DNA of 64,000 nt from positions 2,190,583 through 2,254,582 of the forward strand of contig NW_006768765.1 in assembly GCF_000204055.1 (NCBI RefSeq), given 5' to 3'. Positions 54,898 through 64,000 of the stretch are shown here, piece by piece; position 1 is the first letter of the stretch; each line of letters starts with the position of its first letter. The DNA is from Melampsora larici-populina 98AG31 (taxonomy: Eukaryota; Basidiomycota; Pucciniomycetes; Pucciniales; Melampsoraceae). Made by a program: the position numbers and the translations under genes. The notes beneath the pieces are model-generated. The model saw nothing but the letters and a program-made list of their open reading frames with translations. It did not search any database and was not told where the DNA came from.

Positions 54898-56677
54898 ATG
54901 ATCACTGATTCAAACAATGATCAAAATTATGTCATGCAAGCCAACGAGACCACAGCTATTTTTGACGATATTGATAAGATTCTTACCCACTATGACGATT
55001 CCGGTGGTAGTAAAAACACCTCTATGGCGCAGCTCCGTACTCAAATCGCGTCGGTCTATCATTACAAAGACCCTAATTTCTTATACCACTTTTCGGCCGT
55101 TGCGCGTGTCGCGATTGAGTTGGACCGCAGAGCAGGAAGGCCTAGGTACCCTATCACCTATCAGTGGCCTGATGACCCCAACCCCCAGTCTATGCCTCCT
55201 ATCGTCCTCAGTGGCATGCTCGAACCCCCCCTACCATCGACATTTATGGTGTGGTCGAAGGTTTTTTGAAGCGTCCAATGCCCAAGTCCCCACCTAGATT
55301 TGAAGATTTATCCATGTTCCCTTCAAATCCAGTTACCAACACCGCTGGTCCTCCTCCCCCGCCTCCTCCAGTTCAAGACGTTTTTTCCGTGGGGGCTCGC
55401 ACACCAAGTCCGCGTCCCGCCGGCCCGTCTAGAATCGTGGAACCATCCCTTCTTAACCGTATCACGTTTTCGAATAGTCCACGTCGCCGTCAAAGCTTGT
55501 CTCTTCCGGAAGCTATACCTCGACAACCTCCTTCTCGACCTCGACATACGGTTCAACAAGTCCCTACACCCCCCCTAACATGTTTGAAAGGATTGATAAA
55601 GGGAAACGAAAGAGAACTCACTCTATTTCGTCTAACCTTCCCTCTGTTTTCCCCTCTCAACCAGCACCAGCTGCCTCTGGAGTGCCTTTTTCAACGGGCC
55701 TTTCTTCTTTTGCCCCAGCACCAGCTGCCTCTGGAATTCCAGCTGCCGCTGGTCCCATTTCGGGAGCTATTACTTCTGCCCCGTATCTGGAAGAAAACAA
55801 ACATCTCGTTCCAGAACAATTTTCCCCTATCTCTTATGAGGTCAACCGTATCGCTCTTCTATACAAGTCTGACATTAAAAGCCATATCAGCGCTTTCAAT
55901 TCATGTAAAAATAGGCCTGCAAACTGGCAAAACTCTCTCACGAAAGATTTGCTTGAATACAATTTTGTCGACTTACGGAAATTCTATGGCGCGGTTGCCT
56001 CATCAGATCCTCCTCAGAGTAGGCTCCGTATCAACACCGACGGTGACCTCAAAAATGTGGAAGGCGCCGCTCCCAAAGAAATCACGGACAATAATCACTG
56101 GCAAAACCTCTTGGCCGTTCTCAAGCACGCTTACATCGCCGCATTTCCTCCTGCCGCTTTGTCAATTAAAAGCTACTTTGAATACATCCTTTCTCTACCT
56201 GGGTTATTCCAAGCGCGCGTACACTGGGAAGATGTACGAGACTTTGATGCAGAGTTACGTAAAGAATTTGCTTCCAGACCAAGCCTGGTCTGGGGCGATT
56301 ATGAACACAAATCACTTAAAGGTATTGATAACCGCATCCTTTACAGTTCTACCAGCAAGCTTGGCAGAGCTGCGATCCCTTCAGCAAAATATCAACCGGT
56401 TCAGTCGACATCTCGTCCTGCCAGACCTATTTCTGAAACTACTTACACGCCTCGTCAATCTGATGCCCGTGCTTCAGAAAAGAAGCCCAGAGGACGTCGC
56501 GTCAAACCCAAGTATAAAGTCAAAAGCTCTGACACTGTTCCTCTGGCTGATCAGCCTTGCAACAACTGGAACGCTCGTGTTTGCCCCTTCAGTGCAGCTG
56601 ACTGCGACAGAGTACACGGGATATGCAATAAAGATGGATGCTTTGAGAATCATCAAGGAAGCGTCGCTCACAGATGA
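54898..56677 (+). pseudogene. DIRS-like Gag ORF with two frameshifts
   Basis: The coding sense moves through three frames: 54898-about 55240 (MITDSNNDQNYVMQANETTA), then about 55245-55570 (GVVEGFLKRPMPKSPPRFED), then 55580-56677 (MFERIDKGKRKRTHS). Both shifts fall at runs of seven C (near 55226 and 55569) and each would be healed by one more C. The C-terminus has a Cys/His cluster (PCNNWNARVCPFSAADCDRV, then HGICNKDGCFENH) typical of DIRS-type Gag. It overlaps the RT frame at its end. Confidence 0.75.
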
Positions 56678-58469
56678 ACCTAACGCTCGCACTTTCCTTC
56701 AAGGTTTAGAAATCGACGTCCTCGACACAGGATACTCAGCAGCGGTCAATTCTTCTATCCACGCAGACCCCCTTCCTTCAGCACCCCCTTTGTCCTCTGA
56801 TCCCCAAGCTGCCTATGCAATCAATAGACGGCCTGATTTATTTCAAATTAATTGTTCTATAAACGTCGAAAATTTAAAAATCCTCCTCAAAAATCACCCT
56901 AATAAACCGTTTGTTGACTCCATTATTCTCGGTCTTACAGATGGGTTTTGGCCCATTTCCGAAATGTCCTCTGACTCTACAGTGTACAACAAAAACCATG
57001 CCTCAGGCCCAGAAGCGGAAGAAGTTTTAATCAAAACTCGAGATAAAGAATTGAAATTAAACCGGTTTTCGCCACCTTTCCAAACTCTCCTCCCGGGCAT
57101 GAAGGTATCTCCTTTGTGTTTAGCAACCAACCCCTCCTCAGGAAAGGTGAGGATGTGCACGAATATGTCATTTGGTAACCCATCTCCTAATGACTTAATT
57201 CGGAAGGACGACATCAAAATTGATCTTGATGGCATTCCGTACTTCATCCCCTTTATGCTCTATCACTACTTTGGTAAACACAAATTCATTCTCTGGAAAT
57301 CTGACGTGGATGCAGCTTTTCGCAACCTTCCAGTTTCGAGACAATGGCAATTTCGCCAAATTATCAGAATCAACAAAGCTTTTCATGCAGACCGAAATGT
57401 CAATTTTGGTTGTGCAAGCTCCCCAAAACTTTGGTGTGCTTTCTTTTCATTGGTACTTTGGATTGCGTATTACAAGTTTAACATTACAGACCTCAATGCA
57501 TATATGGATGACTCATGGGGCATTGGCTTAGCTTCAGATATGGTTCTATTTAAAGGTTGCACCATTCCGCTAAATCAGGCCAAGTTTTTATCCATCTTTG
57601 ATTTCATCAACCTCCCATGGGCTTGGGAAAAGCAGATCTTTGGAAGTACTCTCGACATCATAGGCTACTCAGTGGATTGTGAGGAAGTCTCAATCTCCTT
57701 ACCAGAAGGAAAACACATCTCCCTCATAGTTGCTCTCCGGTCATTCACTTCTTCTCTTTCTCATACATTAGTCGAATGGCAGCGCATCACAGGCTGGGCA
57801 AACTGGGGTTTGAACATCTTCCCACTTGGACGATGGGCATTGCAATAGTCTTGGGATAAGATTGCAGGTAATTCCATGAGGAATGCGCATATCCCTTTGA
57901 ATAGATTGAATGTCAAAGACCTGAATTGGCTAGCAAACGCCCTCGAATCATGGCCAGGTCGAAAAGTCTTAAAACATCTTCATTGGTCCCTGACCGAGGC
58001 TGACTGCATGTTCTTTACCGACGCTTGTCCGACTGGTTTCGGTTTTTGGCAACCGTCCAACGGCCGAGCCTGGCACTGTTCCTTACCGCCCCCGTCCCGT
58101 AACAGTTACTGGGCAGAGCTCTTAGTGGTTGTATCAGCAATCAAGATGGCGGTAGATTTCAAAGCATCAAGAACAGCAATCTTCACCGACTCCGAATCAG
58201 TATCATATCTATTCTCATCTCACCGGCCAACGTCAACTGCTAGAGCCCTTTTCAAGCTCGCAATTGACCTGATGCTCTCGAATTCATTAGATGTCAAGGT
58301 CCGATTTGTTCCGAGGCAACACAACCGTGTAGCGGATGCATTATCTAAAGGACAAGTTGATCTAGCACGTTTGATGGTTCCGCGCCTGCGTCTCGAAGAT
58401 TTCTACCCAGACCCTTCTACACTTCAAGGCGGATTTCAAGATCGTTCCCTTCCAGCCTTGACTCAATAA
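56560..58469 (+). pseudogene. DIRS-like reverse transcriptase and RNase H
   Basis: The RT frame overlaps the end of gag in the +1 frame. It has CTNMSFGNPSPNDLI, KSDVDAAFRNLPVSRQWQF and LNAYMDDSWG, the Y-M-D-D catalytic box, then GYSVDCEEVSISLPEGK. TAG at 57846-57848 interrupts, but the same frame runs on into RNase H: MFFTDACPTGFGFW, YWAELLVVVSAI, IFTDSESVSYLF and RQHNRVADALSKG, with the four acidic residues visible. Start of ORF2 unknown. Confidence 0.85.
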
Positions 58470-58532
58470 TTCTATTGATTTATCTTTTCACACAATTCTA
58501 AAAAAAAAAAAACATCTTTAGAAAAGTCTTCC

Positions 58533-59564
58533 ATGGCTAGAATCAAATCAATCGAAAGCAATCCTCTTTCTTTCAAGGAACGCGATGAATTGAACAAGTC
58601 TGACATCAAGAATCGCTTAGAGAAGTCTACCATTGCCAAATACACTTTGGGCTACCGAAGATTCCTAAAATTTTGTAAAGAACACCACGTCCGAGTTTAC
58701 CCAAGTGAAACGAATTTATGTCACTTTATCTCAGTTATATCTAGAGAAGTAAACCCGGACACAGTAGGAAAATATCTCACTGGCATTTCATACAGCATGC
58801 AAGATCAATTCCCCATAGTCCTCATCACTCGGCAATCAGTCAAAGTCAAAGAAACGCTTCGAGGCTGCCAAAAATTGTTCTCCAAACCGATCGTACAAGC
58901 TGACACTTTCACTATATACGATATAGCCATTGCAGCAGAATGCTTCAACTCGACTTTCGACGACGCGCTGTTTAACACTATCTTGGCTCTCGGTTTCGCA
59001 GGGTTACATCGCCTGGGTGAACTTACAATACCTGATACTATGAATCTATGAAACAATAGAAAGTGTATCAGAAGGTCTTCACTCGTCATATCTTTGTGCG
59101 GATCCGTAGCTTGTTACAACCTACCATACCACAAAGGTGATCCTCAGTACAAAGGAACCCCAGTAGCGATTGTAAGCAGACCAGGCGATCAAACCTGCCC
59201 AATCAGAACGCTTCTTTGATACACAGTAGCTCGCGACAAACTTTTCCCAATCTACCCCTTTTGGTTGGTTCGGGAGAACGGCCATCAACCCACCAGAAGT
59301 TGGTTCATGAATTGATTACGTGAAATCTTCGGTCGTTCAAGAACGGGTCACTCACTTCGAGCCGGTGGAGCAACAGCATATGCTCAAAACGGCATGGACA
59401 TGGACACTATCCAATGCATTGGAAGGTGGCTGTCCGAAGCTTTCAGATCATACATTTGCACTCATCCCCTCCTGAACTTAAATAACACTCAACGCATTAC
59501 TCAAGCGGCTGGTTTCACCACGGGAAAGCACATCGAGTTTCCTGGAGCCGTGCTCGTAAGCTAG
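58533..59564 (+). pseudogene. DIRS-like tyrosine recombinase
   Basis: Starts MARIKSIESNPLSFKERDEL. It has an N-terminal core-binding part (KSTIAKYTLGYRRFLKFCKE), GFAGLHRLGEL with the first catalytic Arg, and HSLRAGGATAYAQNGMDMD, then IQCIGRWLSEAFRSYI with the His-x-x-Arg box and the catalytic Tyr. Three in-frame TGA codons (59049, 59217, 59313) stand where Arg is plausible. Ends TAG 59562-59564. Confidence 0.82.
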
Positions 59565-60794
59565 ACTTCATAGATGCCAATTTATCAAAGTCGGAAGACT
59601 TCCTCACAACATGACAGATTGCTGATCTGATGTTGCATCACTTCATTATTTACAGCCGTGGGCCAGTAAAAAATGAAGACCCGTTATTGACCAAACAGTC
59701 ATCGGGCAGCGTAAAGTAAGTCTTTTTTGCAAAGACTGTAATTCTTATTCACATCACGCTAACATCAAAAAACCGTATCACAGGTTTTTTCATAGGAAGG
59801 CGTTCCGCCATACCCTAACTCACCAAGTGGTAGAAACACCTCCCTTGGAAAAATTGTTAGTATTCTCGTTGAAGAACACAATTTTTCATCAGTTCACAAT
59901 TCGTAGACGGCTGACTAAAAGTCCATATTCACTTATCACGCATTTAGACAAACCTTAGATAGTACACAGAGTTCTACACCATTCCTCGATTTTGGGGAAA
60001 TCTCACCTACATCACTACTCATCAACCTACCATCACTACTCTATATACTACGAGGGCGGTAGAACTCGCTTCATTTGTTAGTCTTAGTTTATTTGTGCTG
60101 TTTTTTCTCAGTCAGGCTTTATTATAATATGATAATCAAGCCCGCCCTCCGCGGCCGTTTAGCGTGAACCAGATACAACAAGTATCCAAATCAAAAAAGA
60201 CACATTCCCCTCTGCAGTAACCTATATCAACTAATTCATGGGTTGTTGCAAAGGTGTTTTGTGGAATGCAAGACTCAAACAGCCCCCATAGGCTTTGGCT
60301 TTGTCAGAATCTTTGTGTCTGAGGTAGTTGGTGACAACAATGGCTGACTTACGTAAATCAAAATATGATGGGAGAGGAGTTACCTGGTCCTCAGAGTGAT
60401 CTGGCATGGGGTAAAGTGTTGCTGTTGCGTTTGAGTTGAGATTCTGATATGAGTGTGGAACTGTAAGAGTTGGATCGCTTCAAAGAGCTTTTCGTATGTG
60501 TCTAAAGACTCTATGGTGTAGTATTTGAATTGTTTGCTGCAAGGAACTGTGGGTTTTTTGTCTCTGATTGTTGAAAAAAAGCTATGGGTTATGGGGTATG
60601 ATAGAGTTATGGGTTTTTGGCCCATTTCCTTGTATATGAAGTGAGAGAATTCCTGATCTCACCAATGTTCATCGGATCGACGTTGGTCCGGCGACTGTGC
60701 GTTGCCAATCCCCAACTTTCAGGGCGCCCGGCTCCATTTCTTCTTGCCATTTGCCAGACACCCCTCAGGTCATCACTAACCATTTGAAGAAGGA
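59565..60794. other. 3' region of the DIRS-like element and spacer
   Basis: No gene. GC-rich GCCCGCCCTCCGCGGCCG at about 60150 stands out in AT-rich surroundings and may belong to a terminal repeat. The rest shows nothing clear. Confidence 0.35.
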
Positions 60795-61836
60795 ATGGTG
60801 GACATATCCGCTTGGTCAAGAACGATGAAAAACCTGCTCAAGACTGTGAACTCGAGGCAAAACTTTCAAAGCCGAACTTTGATCTCTTGGCCTCGGCTCA
60901 TTGGCACCTGTCAGCATATTACACCTCGTCACGGGTCGGTCGATCGGATCCGAAAGACGATAGAGGAAAACCTGTCGCAACGGGTCTCCAAAGATCTGCT
61001 TAGCCAGCTCAAACTTCACCGTCACAAGCAAACCAATCCTTCTTCAGATAGAAAATTTCATCAAATGGCTTCAGGAACTTCGCCAATTTCGACCGACGAG
61101 CTTCAATCTCGTCAACAGACTCTGTTGGTGCCTCACGTGATGCCCTTCATTTTCTTATCATTTTTTTAAAACTCACCTGACTATCATATTATCCCTTTGG
61201 AATTATGCAAATTAGAACTGCAATCGAGTCTTCCCAAATTGCTCTCAACCTTCTTCCGTCAGGAATTGCGGTACCATTGAATTTTTCAGAGGGCGTTGAT
61301 AATACAGCAGGCGAGTTCTTGAATGAAGCAGCTGCATCGGCGCAAAAGCTGGCTTTCAATGGGCTATTTAGCAGCGTACTTGCCGGTCCTACTAACGAGA
61401 GCGACGAGTACGTTGACGTACCGGTATATCTGGGTCGACCTAGCTCGTCTGTTTCCGTCGATGTCGATTGGTTGAAGTCACAACTAGCACCTGATACGCA
61501 ACTGCCAATCAAAGTGAGTATCATGAAGCCAGTCTGGGAGCTCTACAATTGCCCAACACGATCTGAACAACTTCTTTCTCCTAGATCCGTCAATCACCAG
61601 CTTCTCCTCAAGTTAATTCTCAAGAGCTCGAAGTTTTCTCGGGATTTCCCTCATCACTGAAAGAAGATTCAGCCTTCTCCAAAGTATCTGAACTCCTCCA
61701 GCAGCTCACTCCCGGGAGCATACATCACCTCGAATTAGGATCCGAGTCAACAAATGGTGGCAAGACTGCTTGTTGTTTATTTGGTGAATTTTCGGGCTAT
61801 TGGGTTGGGTTGATTGGCTGTCGCGTTGCCACTTGA
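60795..61836 (+). CDS. hypothetical protein, faintly nuclease A inhibitor-like (292 aa)
   Basis: Three exons, 60795-61123, 61216-61513 and 61585-61836, phases consistent, TGA at 61834-61836. An upstream basic N-part (SQRVSKDLLSQLKLHRHK) could be a mitochondrial-type or linker region. The second half, GLFSSVLAGPTNESDEYVDV, DWLKSQLAPDTQLPI and TACCLFGEFSGYWVGLIGC, resembles the layout of the NuiA family (L-x-P-S-E-S-D-x-P, then xGLxTxxVET). This match is loose and made by eye; the function may be quite different. A further intron in the first exon cannot be excluded, and ATG at 60825 is an alternative start. Confidence 0.5.
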
Positions 61837-62797
61837 TCTATCACACATACCTTTTACCTTCTTTACGCGTGTTCTGAACAAAGTATTCAATGAATCGAGT
61901 GTTATGATGTTGTATAACCAAAATGTATTTCTCTGTGCACAATACATGTATTGAATTCCAGCGAAATTCTCTTGTGCATCTCAAACTCTGGCTTCTGATC
62001 ATCATTACATATATTTGGCTGTTTGCTTCTCAACCAAAGCATCCGAAACTAGCAGCCAAATAGAAGTGAAGCATGACCTCAAGATCCGATCCGGATATCT
62101 GTCTTGATTCTCAGCTGGCTCGGGTAGCAGTGGTGGTGGTGTATATTTCATGAGGAACACTATACCGGTGAAGACCCACATAGCTCCAGCATTGAAAAAG
62201 AGGCGTAAGCTTTGATGACTATATGGAGTCGTTTGATCTGTGCGGAAAAGGTTGAACATGCCTCATCATTTGAGTCATCAGCCCATGAAAGCAAAAGCCA
62301 GTCATGACAAGACAATTGTGCAAAATATCACATAGAAAATTGTTTTCAACCCTTAGAGTTCAGTTTCCGGGAGTCCAGGGTAGTCGTGATATGTTACTCG
62401 GGTATGCACCAAAAAGGCGTTGTATGAGATAGTTCTGAATTCGCAGCGGGCGCAACTCACTTTGAAGGGAATCTTTCAAGTGTGCGTACAATTGGCGTTG
62501 CGCGTCTCATTTATCAAGCTGGACTTCGATGACCTTACCGCTTTTGTCCTGTCTAGACACCACGTAGCATGCAGCCTGATTATTCAAGATGTGTCACAAA
62601 TACATCCAACAGAGCTATTGCATGTCTCAGTGTTGTTTGACTTGTGATTGCAGCTTGGATACGAAGTCTTGGCCGATGTATTGAAAGCAAAAGATGATAA
62701 AATTTCGAAAGATCGTCCGAGACTCACCGAAGTTCTCGTCAGACGCACCAGCTTGACTTCTATCAATAGCTCGTATTGCCAATTTTAGGGATCAAAC
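61837..62797. other. intergenic, two weak open frames
   Basis: A minus-strand frame at 62259-62005 (84 codons) has a hydrophobic segment (NAGAMWVFTGIVFLM) and could be an exon of a small membrane protein. A plus-strand frame at 62420-62647 looks random. Neither has support from splice sites. The end should hold the promoter of the secreted protein gene. Confidence 0.3.
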
Positions 62798-64000
62798 ATG
62801 AAAATGAGACCGTCTAGTGCTATTCTGCTTTCATCCTTGATTTTAATATTTGTAACCTCGCTTCTTTCCCTTCCCTTGGAAAATGAACTGGACGAGGCTC
62901 TTTTAGCGGATAAAGTTTATTCTCACGGCCCTGATGCAGACCCGAGATCTGCACAGGATCCCAGAAAATCCTCTAGTAGTTCTTTGGTACCCAAGAAAAC
63001 AAGTTTGCAGAAAGGAACCCGTAAAACCAAGTTTCTAGAACAATTTTGGAAGGCAGCATTGGACCCACCACCAGAAAGTGCCAGTGAAGAAAATTGGAAG
63101 ATTTACTATAAAATCGCTCTCAAAGTGTTATATTTAAATGACCTGAACCCCAAAATCAAGGCGCTGGCCGAGGCGGTCACGGAATTGGGAGAATCATTTC
63201 CTTTGTTGGAGTACACTGATCAAGGAATAGATGCTTTTATGGTGCCGTATCTTTACCTCGCTCATAGTTGCCTTAGGGTCGTTTCATTGGGACTGGGGGA
63301 AAGAATCTGGGTCGTGGGTGTCTTGTCGTGCCTCAGATGGAAAATTCCAAAACAAAAAGAAGAGATAAAGTCAAATAAATTTATCTACACATCTGACATT
63401 GCCACTATCCGAGGGAATATTGAGACTTTCTTGTTAAGAGGTGAGACTTTCATTATTCAACTATATATTTTTGAATCTATAAAACCGTCTTAAAGTTATA
63501 CGCAACCTGACTTTCAGAGCAGCCTCTGGGAGAGATACTTCAGACGATGTGGCCTGATTTTCTTACCTATTCGAGTCTTGCAGACCAACATCCGGGTGAG
63601 TGATGAAGTTACAAAAAACAAGTGATGGTAGCTGACATTGGGGCTTGATTGACAGTTGTCTGGGAAGGACTCCAAAGAGCATCATTAGCAAACTTGATTC
63701 TACAACAAATCAGAACCTCTGCTATAATCCCATCGGACGAATTCAAAGGAATCATGAAGTCGTTTCTTCGTTTGCAAACTCCCATCGATGACTACAGGGC
63801 TTCGACATTCACAGATGATCTCGCAGGTCAACTTGTCAAGATGCTCAGTTCAACGAGGCCAACAAGCGCCCTTGCTGAAGAAACGGCCTTGGTTCGAATC
63901 CTATTGCATATGCAGGAGAACCACCTTCACAGCAGACTGAAGGTTCTACAATTAATCCGAGAACATAAAATTGGCAAAATAGTTTTCCGCGTTGACATTG
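62798..64000 (+). CDS. secreted protein of unknown function, 5' part
   Basis: Exons 62798-63440, 63518-63595 and 63656 to the window end; phases agree and the gene runs off the window. The N-terminus is a strong signal peptide (ILLSSLILIFVTSLLSLP) followed by an acidic, then Ser/Lys-rich low-complexity stretch and a helical domain (QFWKAALDPPPESASEENWK; IALKVLYLNDLNPKIKALAE; IRTSAIIPSDEFKGIMKSFL). No cysteine-rich pattern, no family recognised. Rust fungi carry large families of such secreted helical proteins, so an effector candidate is a fair guess but only that. Confidence 0.75.

Larger units (their letters stand above)
54898..59570 (+). mobile_element. DIRS-like tyrosine-recombinase retroelement, decayed
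   Basis: Gag-like ORF, RT plus RNase H, then tyrosine recombinase, all on the plus strand: the DIRS/Ngaro gene set, without a DDE integrase. Frameshifts and stops break every ORF. Terminal repeats were not found by eye, so the coordinates give only the coding part. Confidence 0.85.

Noticed and set aside
55251..56600. First half of the 865-codon plus-strand frame as a DIRS protein
   Set aside because: Between about 55580 and 56560 the authentic Gag is in another frame (365 codons with a Cys/His cluster); the long frame is coding only before about 55570 and again in the RT.
63893..63903. GGTTCGAATCC, a perfect tRNA B-box match
   Set aside because: It lies inside a well-supported coding exon (63656 onward), and no A box, acceptor stem or anticodon arm can be built around it.

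Overview
Eukaryotic, fungal DNA. Genes carry many short introns (mostly about 60-110 bp, GT..YAG) and several tiny exons, and the intergenic space is full of transposons. Gene content (class II aldolase, cutinase, type B carboxylesterase, wax-synthase-like acyltransferase, small secreted proteins) with stacked Copia, Gypsy, hAT, PIF/Harbinger and DIRS-type elements fits a basidiomycete, most likely a rust fungus (Pucciniales). That placement is inference; no rRNA or species marker is present.

Layout. 1-10.8 kb is gene-rich: the 3' end of a GH2 beta-mannosidase (+), a REEP/Yop1 ER-shaping protein with a long disordered tail (-), a PIF/Harbinger-like MITE, a secreted Kex2-type repeat-peptide precursor (+) with a decayed tandem copy beside it, and fructose-bisphosphate aldolase (-), whose frame needs a 2-nt exon. 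12.1-14.4 kb is a dead PIF/Harbinger transposase split by a TIR element. 15.3-32.0 kb is a Russian doll: a Copia element is split by an 11.7-kb Gypsy element (5-bp duplication TTAAG, LTRs almost identical), and the Gypsy is itself split by a small TIR element of the family found in the Harbinger remnant.

33.5-44.8 kb holds a cutinase with one apparent frameshift, a TGS1-like fragment, hAT remnants, an intact 12-exon carboxylesterase and a 196-aa coiled-coil protein of unknown function. 45-54.5 kb is repeat-rich, with one good gene (500-aa wax-synthase-like membrane acyltransferase, minus strand) among a CACTA-like MITE, a Harbinger-type MITE, a palindromic mariner-type MITE nested in a long-TIR element, and a 3-kb dead hAT element. 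54.9-59.6 kb is a decayed tyrosine-recombinase (DIRS-like) retroelement. 60.8-64 kb has a 292-aa protein faintly like nuclease A inhibitors and the 5' part of a secreted protein cut by the window end.

The host genes show no operon-like logic; they form an islanded euchromatic set. The most interesting points are the repeat-peptide precursor with its self-corrected frameshift, the 2-nt aldolase exon, the overprinted spliced/unspliced frames in the Gypsy leader region, a young but ORF-dead Gypsy copy, and a recurrent CGA-to-TGA style of inactivation across three unrelated retroelements. Exon models were built by hand from splice motifs and phase; none is confirmed by RNA data.
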